64,000 nt of DNA from Myrica gale (Eukaryota; Streptophyta; Magnoliopsida; Fagales; Myricaceae), in assembly GCA_963930655.1 (NCBI GenBank), contig OZ005604.1:10736001-10800000 (forward strand). Direction: 5' to 3'. Each line of letters opens with the position of its first letter. Within the stretch, counting starts at the first letter, position 1. Shown here in pieces: positions 23,990 to 35,624 of the stretch. The notes beneath the pieces are model-generated. The model worked only from the letters and a program-made list of their open reading frames with translations. It did no database searches and had not been told where the DNA came from. The translations under genes were made by a program, and so were the position numbers.

Positions 23990-25081
23990 TTCTTGACTTG
24001 GTACGGTACCGACCGACTTGGGTTCGTTCGTTAATTAACTTGTCATAAAACTTGTCATAAGTAGCATAAAAATGGTACTTTCATTTGCATAAAATTTCTC
24101 CTTCTTTCTTATGAGACAAATAAATGCAAATGCAATTGCTCATGACGTGCTCATGTCATGCTTGGTAATCAACTTATCATAAAATGCTTCTAATGCTCTT
24201 GACAGTTCGTGCTTAATGACAAATATCTCATAAACCTTTCATGTTTTCCTTTGCACAAAAACTTCTTTCATGCTTTCATACAAATACGTATACGATGTCA
24301 TGCTTGTTGAGAAATAACTTGTCATGCGTGGTTATAAACATGTTATGCTTATTCATAAAAACATGCTGTGTATCATTCCAGTTTTGTAAAGCGTAAGTTG
24401 CTACTTACTATTTTCACTTACAAACGTAAGCTCCTCTTACTTTGCTTGCTTGTGGGTTGAATGCCCCTTTACCTACAATTGGATCATATCATTGTTATTC
24501 ATAGGTTTACTAGACGTATAGAGTAATCAATCAATTACTCACGCTTCATCATACAAAATCGTCCTTATTCCTCATTCAATATCTCATACTTATTCCTCGT
24601 TCAATATCTCATACTTTGTCATACACATACTTCATCGTACAAAATCATCCAACACCCACGAAATTTGCCCCAAGTGCCCTCCTCATATAACCTCATATAC
24701 AAGACGTAGACTTTACACATACAACTCAAAACTTCCAACCAAAAACAATGATTTCATCACTAGAACAAAGGTTATTGCATCTATTTCACTCCCTTTGGTC
24801 TTTTATCAAACACCTAGTATGCAAGTTGGTTTCTCTTGGGTTTATAAATTCCCAAATCTAACCACACTCTCCATGGCTTTGTGCACAATCCATACAACTC
24901 TCTAAAACTCACTAGATCTACATTTTCTTCAAAGAAAACACATGAATCTCAAGGAGAAATCTAACAACACACAACCAACAACCAAGGAGAAACTAACAAC
25001 ACACAACCATCAACCATTCAAAAGAAAAAGAGAACATAGGTGAAAATGGGTATGGCTTGGCCGGCCATAAGCACTCACCTT

Positions 25082-25196
25082 CTTCTCTCTCTCTTTCTTT
25101 CTCTTCTTCCTTTCTTCTTCTTCTTTCTCCTTCTTCTTTCTCCTTCTTCTTCTTCTTTCTCTCTTCTCTTCTCTTCTCTTCTCTTCTTCGGTGGGA
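25082..25196. repeat. CTT/TCTCT microsatellite tract
   Basis: Pyrimidine tract of CTT, TTCTC and CTTCT units. It is longer here than in the partner LTR (30020-30114). This accounts for most of the length difference between the two LTRs and fits replication slippage after insertion. Confidence 0.85.
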
Positions 25197-25338
25197 GCTA
25201 GGGCAAAATGACTTTTCGATTTGATGGTGGGCTGCTTATACGTAAAGGGGCTTGGGGAAAAGACAAGGCTGCCCTCCCTTATTTCCCCCTTTTTCACATG
25301 AATTCCACCTCACGTATTTTCTAGGGATTTAGTTATAT

Positions 25339-25703
25339 GTGTCGACACCATCACTAAAGGTGTCGACACTTACAACACATTTAGTAGGATGTGTCGACAC
25401 CATCACTCAAGGTGTCGACACTTCCAACACTTGGCCAAAGTGGGAAAAAATGTAAACTCTCGGGTTTCAGTTAGATGTGTCGACACCATCACTCAAGGTG
25501 TCGACACTTCCATCACTTGGTCAAAATTCACGGGAGTTCTGGAAAAATACACACTTTCGGGTTTTAGTTGGATGTGTCGACACCTTCACTCAAGGTGTCG
25601 ACACTTCCAACACTTAGTCAAAATTCACTTTGGGCTCCAGAAAAAGGTAAACTTTCGGGTATTACTCTAATGTGTCGACACTATGCTCCAATGTGTCGAC
25701 ACT
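25339..25703. repeat. TGTCGACA minisatellite in LTR
   Basis: Five GTGTCGACAC pairs with the same spacers as at 4531-4892. The first pair has ATCACTAAAG and the last pair has diverged to TATGCTCCAAT between the palindromes. Confidence 0.85.
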
Positions 25704-25804
25704 TACCTCAAAAATCACAAATTTAATCATACATACACTTGCAATAATACGTACTTAAGAGGTCATAAGCAATAACTTGACAGACCTAAAATCGGGGTCT
25801 CACA

Positions 25805-25817
25805 TCCTCCCCTCCTT
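25805..25817 (-). other. Polypurine tract
   Basis: Minus strand AAGGAGGGGAGGA lies immediately before the LTR start TGTGAGACC. It is the expected plus-strand primer of a gypsy-type element and sets the element's direction. Confidence 0.85.
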
Positions 25818-25944
25818 ACAGAAATTCCGTCCTCGGAATTCGATTCTTCGTCCTTAACTCTTGCTCATTTGTCTAAACCTTATCTGTTTTTCTACATATA
25901 TATGGTTCTTTTAATGTGCAAGGGCTCATACTCTAAGAAATAGG

Positions 25945-26560
25945 TAGGGCCACTGGTACGTCATGGTACCTATTCGGTCTAAAACCCCAAAAGATTTTAT
26001 TCGCACTCAAACGTCTATTCAAACTTGACATTTTTCTTAATCAACGATGTCAATAGTATAACTATCTTTGTAAACCCCTCGATGAACCTTCGGTAGTATC
26101 CTGTTAACCCCAGGAAACTCCTTATTTCCTTCACATTTATTGGCCTTGGCCATTAGGATACATCATCGACCTTACCGTGTTCCACGACAATCCCCTTGCC
26201 TGAAACTACATGCCCCGAAAATCAGACTTGCTCCAACCAAATTTACACTTAGAGAATTTAGCATACAACTTCTTCTCCGTGAAAATCTGTAGAACAGTCC
26301 TTAGACGTTTCTCATGTTCATGCTTATTTCTTGATTAAATCAAAATATCGTAGACCATCACAACTTATCTTAGAACTCCTTGAACACCCTGTTCATCAAA
26401 TCCATACATGAGGCCGGAGTATTGGCCAGCCCAATGGCATCACCAAGAATTCATAGTGGCCATAACGTGTCTGAAGGTCGTCTTGGATATACCTCCTTCT
26501 TTCACCTTCGACTGATGATACCTCGATCTCCATTCAAACCACCATCTCCATTACCATCAA
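25945..26560 (-). pseudogene. Decayed Ty3/gypsy reverse transcriptase fragment
   Basis: In conceptual minus-strand reading, three blocks of the reverse transcriptase are visible although no long frame is open. A block near 26440-26500 reads TRYGHYEFLVMPLG. A block near 26330-26370 resembles the YxDDILIYS catalytic box but is altered (VYDILI then stop). A block at about 26066-26125 reads [19 protein letters not shown], the reverse transcriptase/RNase H connection of Tekay/Del-type chromoviruses. Frame breaks lie between the blocks and the aspartate box is damaged, so no enzyme can be made. It is the only recognisable coding relic in the internal region. 26561-27550 has nothing I recognise. Confidence 0.75.
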
Positions 26561-27550
26561 ATTAGCTAATGCTATATGCCCCTCAATTTCAATTAGGCAT
26601 TCTTTATAATTTGATCACCAACATTAGACTACATTATAGTGGATTTACTCATGCATTCGGGTAATCCTCCACATTTAGAAAAATTGGTAGTCAAATTTCC
26701 TCAACTTAATTTCTGCAATTCAATCGACAAACATTCTTTATAACCCTCTTAACTCTTCAAATGAGCCACTGTATCATCATGAAGATCACTAATCAATCTA
26801 AATGGCCCCGAAGCACCCTAATCATCATTTCAATGTCTCTTATGCCATGGTCAATTCTAATGGCATCAATAAGCACTTATAACAGCAATCCTTAGCGCAA
26901 AATATCTTCTCAGGTATATCTCTTTCCTAATCCAAGATCATACTCTGTTCATAAATGAGCATTAGTGCATACTTAAGCTCTTTACAATTGATCAACAAAT
27001 CCCTTATCTGGGCGGTATAAAACTCCAATAGTTCCTCGATTCCCTGTTCGTATAATCTCAAATGCAGACCAAGTCTAATGTCAAAATTCATTATCCTCAA
27101 AATAACTCATTGTCTTGAATTCCTAAGCCTTAATAAATCAAAGAGCAATAACTATTCCTCAGCCAAATTTGACCCTCTGACTAAAATCAGGTGTTCAGGC
27201 AAACTCCATTCGGAAGTCTACCAAAATCAAAACTTACTTCAATTAAAATTTCTTCCAGGGTCTGCGTAATCATATCTTTAGGTAACCTTAATCATTTGTT
27301 CCTTGTTGCACATGTTCAATGACAAGCCGAGCCATGTGTCCTAAATCATCATCAGTAGTGACATTCGGTTCTCTGAGTCCCCAATTCTCTTTTGGTCCTC
27401 TAGGTGCCATTCTGCACTTCAAAGTCTTTATTCACTATGAGCTCATAATGAGTCTATGTCACCAGTCTAGTGTACTTGATGCCTAACACATAGTTAACTC
27501 TTTAGGGTTCTAATCTATACCTTATGTCTCCTGGCCCAAATCTCTAATTC

Positions 27551-27561
27551 CTCTGATACCA
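27551..27561 (-). other. Primer binding site, tRNA-Met type
   Basis: Minus strand TGGTATCAGAG, five bases (GAAAA) inside the 5' LTR end GGCGTGACA. It is complementary to the 3' end of plant initiator tRNA-Met, the common primer of plant LTR elements. Confidence 0.88.
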
Positions 27562-27566
27562 TTTTC

Positions 27567-30500
27567 TGTCACGCCCCGAACGCTAGCCCGAAGGGGGTTA
27601 ATGACAGCCGCGAACATCCACTCAATGAATGTTCCAGCGTTTCTCTTAATCATGCAGCGGATTTTTTTTTTATACAAATACATAAAACACCTACAACTGA
27701 GAGAGATGGGCCAAAGAGATTTACATAAACTTCAACTTACACAATTGACTACAACGGCAATAGTGAAAGCATCCAAATTACCTGTCATGTCTGCATGACT
27801 GAAGTACAAGTCCTAAGGGATTCCAACAAAACCTTTATATGGACCTACTCATAACATATAAGTAATACATCTTGAATCCTTATACACATAACATAGACAT
27901 TCACAGGATGCCTGATAGTACTTCCTATGAACTCTTCAACTTCTGTTTCTGATAACCACGACTAAGATACTAGACATCAAAAACCTTGAACTCTACTAGT
28001 CCGAAAACCCATGACCACCACACAACGGAGGCTCATGACGACTCTTCAAAATTTCATCTAACCTTTTATGAAACAACAAAGAGAGATGAGGACGTTCCCA
28101 TCGGTCCCTCTTCTAGATTTTCCCATCTGAATTGTTATCTGGAATGATACAATTGAAAACATCTGTGAGTCGAAAGACTCAGTAAGGAATTATAATTAAA
28201 ACATGAGCTTGAAATCATGGTTTGCAAATATGAACTTGAAATCGTGAGTTTGAAACCATGAACTTATTCTTTGAACTCATAATCTTGAACTTGAAATCAT
28301 ACACTTGCTTTGAAACTTGAAATCATCATGAACTCGATATCATAATGAACTTAAAATCATAAGCATGCACTTGACTTAAATCATAAGCATGCGCTTAAAC
28401 TTGAAATAATTACAAACTTGAACATAATGTAATTCAAGTACAACTTGAAATATCATGAGCTTTAACTTGAAATATCATAACTTGAACTTATCATGTATAC
28501 ATATGTAATTCATGCATGATCATGAATCGTGATGCACGTGTATGCCTCATGATTGCATATGCACATGCACTTGCTCTTGAAAACATCTCTTATACTTATA
28601 AAGCTCTTTCTTTTGGAAAATCTTTTCCATTCTTATCTTATGGGCTACTTGAGCTCCATTTACCCCCGACATCAGGGTTGTGCGTTCCCGTTGGAACTGT
28701 CCCCTATTTCCCTTGGGGACCTTACATATGGTCGAGCTAGCACACCTTCTCAATGTCCTTCAGTGGCTAGACACGACTCTTGGAGGTTCACACCTTCTTG
28801 CAAGCATCCTTCAGTGTGATTGCACATACCTCCTGGACTACCCATCCTTCTTGCAAGCATCCTTCGGTATGGGTGTCCTAGGTGACATCCATCCTTCACG
28901 TAAACGTCCTTCGGTATGGATGCACCTTCTTGACTTGGTACGGTACCGACCGACTTGGGTTCGTTCGTTAATTAACTTGTCATAAAACTTGTCATAAGTA
29001 GCATAAAAATGATACTTTCATTTGCATAAAATTTCTCCTTCTTTCTTATGAGACAAATAAATGCAAATGCAATTGCTCATGACGTGCTCATGTCATGCTT
29101 GGTAATCAACTTATCATAAAATGCTTCTAATGCTCTTGACAGTTCGTGCTTAATGACAAATATCTCATAAACCTTTCATGTTTTCCTTTGCACAAAAACT
29201 TCTTTCATGCTTTCATACAAATACGTATACGATGTCATGCTTGTTGAGAAATAACTTGTCATGCGTGGTTATAAACATGTTATGCTTATTCATAAAAACA
29301 TGCTGTGTATCATTCCAGTTTTGTAAAGCGTAAGTTGCTACTTACTATTTTCACTTACAAACGTAAGCTCCTCTTACTTTGCTTGCTTGTGGGTTGAATG
29401 CCCCTTTACCTACAATTGGATCATATCATTGTTATTCATAGGTTTACTAGACGTATAGAGTAATCAATCAATTACTCACGCTTCATCATACAAAATCGTC
29501 CTTATTCCTCATTCAATATCTCATACTTATTCCTCGTTCAATATCTCATACTTTGTCATACACATACTTCATCGTACAAAATCATCCAACGCCCACGAAA
29601 TTTGCCCCAAGTGCCCTCCTCATATAACCTCATATACAAGACGTAGACTTTACACATACAACTCAAAACTTCCAACCAAAAACAATGATTTCATCACTAG
29701 AACAAAGGTTATTGCATCTATTTCACTCCCTTTGGTCTTTTATCAAACACCTAGTATGCAAGTTGGTTTCTCTTGGGTTTATAAATTCCCAAATCTAACC
29801 ACACTCTCCATGGCTTTGTGCACAATCCATACAACTCTCTAAAACTCACTAGATCTACATTTTCTTCAAAGAAAACACATGAATCTCAAGGAGAAATCTA
29901 ACAACACACAACCAACAACCAAGGAGAAACTAACAACACACAACCATCAACCATTCAAAAGAAAAAGAGAACATAGGTGAAAATGGGTATGGCTTGGCCG
30001 GCCATAAGCACTCACCTTCTTCTCTCTCTCTTTCTTTCTCTTCTTCCTTTCTTCTTCTTCTTTCTCCTTCTTCTTCTTCTTTCTCTCTTCTCTTCTCTTC
30101 TCTTCTCTTCTTCGGTGGGAGCTAGGGCAAAATGACTTTTCGATTTGATGGTGGGCTGCTTATACGTAAAGGGGCTTGGGGAAAAGACAAGGCTGCCCTC
30201 CCTTATTTCCCCTTTTTTCACATGAATTCCACCTCACGTATTTTCTAGGGATTTAGTTATATGTGTCGACACCATCACTAAAGGTGTCGACACTTACAAC
30301 ACATTTAGTAGGATGTGTCGACACCATCACTCAAGGTGTCGACACTTCCAACACTTGGCCAAAGTGGGAAAAAATGTAAACTCTCGGGTTTCAGTTAGAT
30401 GTGTCGACACCATCACTCAAGGTGTCGACACTTCCATCACTTGGTCAAAATTCACGGGAGTTCTGGAAAAATACACACTTTCGGGTTTTAGTTGGATGTG

Positions 30501-30728
30501 TCGACACCTTCACTCAAGGTGTCGACACTTCCAACACTTAGTCAAAATTCACTTTGGGCTCCAGAAAAAGGTAAACTTTCGGGTATTACTCTAATGTGTC
30601 GACACTATGCTCCAATGTGTCGACACTTACCTCAAAAATCACAAATTTAATCATACATACACTTGCAATAATACGTACTTAAGAGGTCATAAGCAATAAC
30701 TTGACAGACCTAAAATCGGGGTCTCACA
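27567..30728 (-). repeat. 5' LTR of the complete A element
   Basis: 3162 bases, same ends as the partner at 22631-25804 and nearly identical throughout. Contains the hairpin array 28736-28926, the CTT tract 30020-30114 and the TGTCGACA minisatellite 30263-30627. Any transcript of the element should start in this copy, reading leftwards. Confidence 0.95.
30263..30627. repeat. TGTCGACA minisatellite in LTR
   Basis: Copy of the array at 25339-25703, with the same unit order and no difference noticed by eye. Confidence 0.85.
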
Positions 30729-31457
30729 ACTTTATTGCCATATTTGTGAGTGTTTCTTTTAGGGTTTTCGTGTCTTATATGGCCTATATATAGAGGCCTA
30801 AGTTGTATTTCGAATTCATTCAATACACACAACTTTTGTGAGGTTTTAATTCTCTTTGGTTCTTTGAAGAACTTCTTGAACTTATCGGGATTTCCCGTGG
30901 CGTTCAACTCGACTTATCAAACGGATTTCCATCCCGTTTGTGGCGTCTTCACCATACCGAGGTTCTTGCTTTCCTAAGCAACGGGTCGAGGTTCCATTCG
31001 AATTCATCCTAGAAACGATCTTGGGTTCCCTATAGTTGTTGGGTCTCGTTACGGGATAACGGGGTTCACATCACGAAACAATTATAAGTGTTTCTTTGAA
31101 TGTTTAAGTGATTAAATTCTCAAGCATCTAAGTGAGATATTTGAATCACTTGTAGGCGAACTTCATACGAAAACTCATAGAAGACCAAGGTAAGTGGATG
31201 TAAGCGGAGTAAGTATAAACTTACATTTTTACAAAACTGGAACGATACACAACATTGTTTTACATGAGCGAGCATGGCATCATAAGCAAGCATGACATGA
31301 CACGAGCATTGCATGATTTCTAAAAGAAATTTTATGCAATGATATATGAAAGTTTTATGATAAGTCAAGTTAAGTTAAGGGCTCTGGGCGGTACCGTACC
31401 ATCAAGGAGGGCACCCATATCGAAGGAAGAATAGGTGAACCCTAGAGGTAAGTGCAG

Positions 31458-31543
31458 CCACACTGAAGGATGAATGCGAGAAGGTGTGGACCTCCAAGGG
31501 TCGTGACTAGCCACTGAAGGATGAATGCGAGAAGGCCGGCTAG
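31458..31543 (+). repeat. Stem-loop array of family A LTR (outer copy)
   Basis: Two clear units: CCACAC/GTGTGG (31458-31489) and CTAGCC/GGCTAG (31507-31543). In the second, the right arm is GGCTAG where other copies have GTGTGCTAG, giving a six-pair stem of different make-up with pairing kept. The unit upstream (31413-31440) is eroded. Confidence 0.6.
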
Positions 31544-32499
31544 CTCGACCAAATGAAATGTCCTCAAGGGAAAGGGAGACGGTTCCAATGGGAACACATA
31601 ACCCTGACTTCAAGGGTTAAATGGAGCGTATGTAGCCCATAAGTCAAGAAGGAAATATTTTCCAAGGACCATTTTTCATTTAAGTTCAAGAGCATGTTTT
31701 CAAGATCAAGACTGTTACATGTGCATATGCAACCATGAAGCATGCATGTGCATCAAGACTTATGTTTATTCATGATTTTCATATTCAAGTCATAAACTCA
31801 TGTTTTTAAGTTTAAGTTTTCCCTTACTGAGTCTTTCAACTCATAGTTTTTTTAAATGTATCTTTCCAGATGTTTCAGGTGAAGGAAGTCAGGAAGACTA
31901 TCTGTCTTAGGAAATAAGACGTTATGTATTTTGTTATGGAGACTGTTGACCGTTGTGGTCTGTTACTTAGGTTATGAAGTTCCATGTGTTATGTAATTAA
32001 GCTACTTCTTCCTTGGAACCTAATATGTAAGATTAGTTATGATGAGTTTTGGCCCGTTTCTCTCTCGATTCTATTCCGATGTATGTATGATTAAGCTCGC
32101 TGGGGCTTTCCCTAGGGATTGCTCGCTGCTGTCACCGTCCCTGCGGGATTGCGTTCGGGGTGTGACATCTTTTCCTTTTCTTCTTCTATTTCGGGTCCTT
32201 CCTCAGGGTCAGATTCTTCTTCATTTTCTTTTTCTAGCTTCAGTTTCTTCACAACACCAGGGTATTGGTAACATCCCTCAGGCATACTTCGAGTTGCCCA
32301 GACTCGCCTAATTTTGGGCTTCGGGTACTTCCTCTTCTTCACCTAACCTTCCAAAACCTACTTCTTGATAGTCTGGTTCTCCATCAGCTGAATAAGCGTA
32401 TACAAATATATACAAATCACTAAGGGTTTATTTTCTTTTCAATCATTATTACCAACCAAAGCAATATAAGCAAGAGAAAAAAAAAAGAACCTATATCCG

Positions 32500-34130
32500 T
32501 AAATAAATGAGGGTACTTCTCACGCATCTCAGATTCTAATTCACAAGATGCTGCTTCTGCTTTCTGGGTTCTCCAAAGCACCTTTACCAGTGGAATCTTT
32601 TTATACGCAATTGCTGTTCTTTTCGGTCCATGATTTGGACTGGTTGCTCTATATATGACAAACTCTCATCAATATGCAATGGTGTAATGTCCAGAATATG
32701 AGAGGGGTCTGCTACATATTTCCTTAACATTGACACGTGAAAGACATCATGCGTTCCTTCCCGTTCTGGTGGTAGTGCTAACTGATATGCTACTGGCCCC
32801 ACTTTGCTTAAAATCTCATAGGGTCCCACAAAACGAGGGCTTAGCTTCCCTTTCTTTCCAAATCGTCTAATCCCTTTCATAGGCGACACTTTAAGAAATA
32901 CCTTATCGCCAACCTGAAACTCCAATTCACGCCGTCTGACATCTGCATAACTCTTTTGCCTACTCTGGGCAGCTTTGAGGCGTTCCCTGATAATCCCAAT
33001 TTTCTCACAGGTCTTCTATACAATTTCGGGACCTAGCAACTGTCGTTCTCCAATTTCATCCCAAGAAAGTGGAGATCTACATTTACGCCCATACAACGCT
33101 TCATAAAGGGTCATGCCGATACTAGATTGATAACTGTTGTTGTAGGCGAATTCCACCAATGGCAAATAATAACTCCAATGGCCCTTGAAATCCAATGTGC
33201 AAGCTCTAAGCTTATCCTCAAGTATTTGAATCATCCTCTCTGATTGTCCATCTGTCTGAGGATGAAAAGCAGTACTGAATTTCAATTGAGTACCCATGGC
33301 CTTCTGAAAACCTTCCCAAATTCGGCAAGTAAAGTGGGTATCTCTGTCCGACACTATGGATCTAGGAATCCCATGTAATCGAACTATCTCTTGTATATAT
33401 AACTCTCCAACTTTTCCGCTGAATACGTAACTTTGATCGAGACGAAATGAGCCGACTTCGTCAAGCGATCTATAATTACCCATACAACATCTTGTCCCAT
33501 TGATGTTTTTGGCAATCCTGTTACTAAATCCATTGCTTTGTCATCTCACTTCCAAACGGGTATCTCTAAAGGCTGCAATAATCTGGCAGGTCTCTGATGT
33601 TCCGCCTTAATTTGCTGACAGGTCAGACAACGACTCACATAGTCAGCAATATCCTTCTTCATTCCATTCCACCAGAATTTCTCCTTCAAATCCTGATACA
33701 TCTTTGTACTACCCGGATGGACAACGAATATTGACTTGTGAGCTTCTCCCAAAAGACTCTTTCTAATTCCCTTGTCCTCAGGCACTACCAAACGCTGCTG
33801 AAAATACAAGGTCCCGTCCCCAGAAAGTACAAACTTGTCCTTTGAACCTGCTTTCAGCTCTGCCACTATTCTCCTTACAAACAAGTCTTGTTGCTGACTC
33901 TCTTTAATTCTCTCAATGAGAGTAGGTTGGATCAACAGGGCGGCTAACCTTGTCGTTTCTCCTAGCAAGAGTAGTTCAATATCATTTCTCTCCATATCGT
34001 CCTTTATTTCTTTCCTCACTACCTTCCGGTCAGGGCGTCAGCAACGACATTAGCTTTTCCTGCATGATAATTTATAAAACAATCATAATCCTTGATCAAT
34101 TCCAACCACCTCCTCTGCCTCACCCTTAAC
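32500..34130 (-). pseudogene. Broken chromovirus pol: RNase H end, integrase, chromodomain
   Basis: Read leftwards from 34130: [14 protein letters not shown] and ADALTGR close an RNase H domain. Then an integrase HHCC zinc finger (33546-34019, with HPGSTKMYQDLKEKFWWNG and CLTCQQIKAEHQ), the integrase core (SDRDTHF, then QSERMIQILEDKLRACTLDF holding the catalytic Glu), the GPYEIL...VFHVSMLRKY module (32584-32925) and a chromodomain tail (IPLVKVLWRTQKAEAASCE, about 32510-32600). Breaks: a TGA after VWK near 33543, a frameshift near 33400 between VTYSAEKLE and the next segment, and another near 32590. Chromodomain plus these motifs point to the Tekay/Del lineage. Non-functional. Confidence 0.88.
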
Positions 34131-34800
34131 ACATTTCAGCTTCACAATTAAGTCATACACGCATGATATTAGTGCATTTAATCATTCTCAAAATGATCTC
34201 ATCAATAATAAGCATACAACTAGAACTCATTTACGTGCATGTGAAATCTCCCATGTACCCTGACATGCAACAAACTCTCAGGCTCTACCCTTCCCTTGTA
34301 ATGTTAAACTAGATCCCTTACATCTAGTTCTCTCTAAGCATGTAACTATCCTGAATACTATGTTAATTCGCTAAACCCTTACAAAGCTCCCCGATTTTAC
34401 CTATTAAGTTAGATCCCTTACCTAGGCGTTGAGTACAGCTTAGTTGTAGATGAAATAACACCTAATCAAACAAAGAATATGTTAGAAAAGGAAAGAAAAA
34501 AAGACTAAAGGAAAAGAGACAGGCCGAGTCACATGGCTTTCCCCTATACCTTTATATTTTCCTCTTCTTATCACTCAGTCAATCACTTAGCTCCCCAGAT
34601 TTTACGTCGCTTTCCCTCTCTGGAAGTTCTCCCTCTCTCTCTGTCGTTATCTCACTTTCTCTTTTTCTGTCGCAAGATTTAGCTCTCTTATTCTTTCTGT
34701 TTTATTCTCTCTGTCGAACAGATAAGATTGGAACATTCCTACGGACATCCCCTTTTGCCAACCTATTTCCGTAAGCTAAGAGTCTATGCCATAAATTTTA

Positions 34801-35302
34801 GGGTTAATGTCCTTTTTAGTCCCTAGGTTTTGGGGCGGGGTTCTTTTTAATCCCTAGGTTTTATTTTTGTTCAAACAAGTCTCCGTCACTCCCGAACCCA
34901 GTCAGCTAACGGTGTGACACGTCACACCCAATAGAATATTGTCACGTGTACTAACTTTTTTAAAAATAATAAAAATGTTCACATGGGCAAAACGTAAAAA
35001 AAAAAAAAAAAAAAAACAGGGGTACCCCCGTGGCCACCACCGAACGGGGAGCCCCTGTTTTTTTTACGTTTTGCCCATGTGGACATTTTTATTATTTTAA
35101 AAAAAGTTAGTACACGTGGCAATATTCTATTGGGTGTGACGTGTCACACCGTTAGCTGACTGGGTTCGGGAGTGACGGAATTGGACGGAAGGAGTAAAAA
35201 GACAAACGTAAATAACCTAGGGACTTGTTTGAACAAAAATAAAACCTAGGGATTAAAAAGAACCCCGCCCCAAAACCTAGGGACTAAAAAGGACATTAAC
35301 CC
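34801..35302. mobile_element. 502-bp foldback MITE, Mutator-like (9-bp duplication)
   Basis: Nearly the whole element is one inverted repeat: GGGTTAATGTCCTTTTTAGT at the left end returns as its reverse complement at the right end, and the arms continue for over 200 bases around a centre near 35018-35055. The TAAATTTTA nonamer flanks it exactly (34792-34800 and 35303-35311), the duplication length typical of Mutator-like elements. No coding capacity. An A-run (about 34997-35018) and the GGGGTACCCC-like centre suggest a very stable snap-back. Confidence 0.9.
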
Positions 35303-35502
35303 TAAATTTTAAACCAATCACGTAAAACCATCTAACGAATCATTTAAACCTCCGCATCTCACGTATCCCAAGCGCCAATGATAAAGCCCCACCTAAATGA
35401 GTAGGTAAGATATGGTAAGGCTGCATTTACTGCCCACCACACGAAGACGAGACGTAAAAAGTAAACTGAAGAGAAGCGGGTCTTCCACCTCCTGACCTAG
35501 CC

Positions 35503-35624
35503 GACCAATCCGACCTTCCGACCAATTCGACCAATCCGACCAATTCGACCTTCAGACCAATCCGACCAATTCGACCTTCCGACCAATCCAACCAATTCGA
35601 CCTTCAGACCAATCCAACCAATTG
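35503..35624. repeat. CCGACCAATT / TTCGACC minisatellite
   Basis: About twelve degenerate 10-12-base units alternate CCGACCAATT, CCGACCTT and CAGACCAAT. Just downstream a unit of about 37 bases (AACATAAAAACTATGTTAAA...) is repeated twice at 35646-35722. Both lie near the start of the C LTR (U3 side). Confidence 0.85.

Larger units (their letters stand above)
22631..25804 (-). repeat. 3' LTR of the complete A element
   Basis: 3174 bases, plus-strand ends TGTCACGCCCCG and GGGGTCTCACA. Contains the hairpin array (23799-23989), a CTT-rich tract (25082-25196) and the TGTCGACA minisatellite (25339-25703). It is bordered inside by the polypurine tract at 25805. Confidence 0.95.
22631..30728 (-). 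mobile_element. Complete non-autonomous gypsy element of family A (LARD-like)
   Basis: 8.1 kb element on the minus strand: 5' LTR 27567-30728, PBS, 1762-base internal region 25805-27566, PPT, 3' LTR 22631-25804. Exact target duplications ACTTT at 22626-22630 and 30729-30733. By eye the LTRs differ by about three substitutions (for example G/A near 24072/29009, A/G near 24656/29591) and two tract-length differences, so insertion is recent. The internal region has only a decayed reverse transcriptase fragment, no gag or integrase, so movement would need proteins from elsewhere. LTRs above 3 kb with a non-coding core fit the class called large retrotransposon derivatives. A deleted autonomous element is the alternative. 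Confidence 0.93.
22191..31073 (+). mobile_element. Family B solo LTR (copy 2), split by the complete A element
   Basis: Own sequence 22191-22630 plus 30734-31073, about 780 bases. It starts TGATGGA, ends TTCACATCA and is flanked by CCAAA (22186-22190) and CGAAA (31074-31078), a duplication with one change. The host LTR equivalent at about 15420 reads CCGAAAACATT, supporting CGAAA as the original target. A TATA box CTATATATAG lies at 30784-30793. The end of a gypsy pol frame is at 22191-22389. The insertion of 22631-30728 duplicated ACTTT inside this LTR. Confidence 0.88.
5775..32167 (+). mobile_element. Outer family A solo LTR, interrupted three times
   Basis: Starts TGTGAGACCCCG at 5775 and ends GGTGTGACA at 32167. 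Five-base target duplications TCTTT flank it exactly (5770-5774 and 32168-32172). Its own sequence is 5775-7369, 16548-17237, 21818-22190 and 31074-32167, about 3.75 kb in total, within the range of other copies. The gaps hold two more family A solo LTRs and a family B LTR that itself contains a complete element. No internal domain belongs to this copy, so it is a solo LTR. Flanks on both sides are internal sequence of element C. Confidence 0.88.

Noticed and set aside
25339-25703. CRISPR-like array (regular palindromic repeats with spacers)
   Set aside because: Spacers are themselves repeated, the setting is a plant LTR and there are no cas genes. It is a minisatellite.
22631-30728. The two 3.17 kb near-identical copies as a tandem segmental duplication or assembly error
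   Set aside because: PBS next to one copy, PPT next to the other, TG...CA ends and an exact ACTTT duplication show an LTR retrotransposon.
32112-32342. 76-aa minus-strand charged ORF at the C element/LTR boundary
   Set aside because: It crosses the junction between the family A LTR end (32167) and element C, so it cannot be an ancestral gene.
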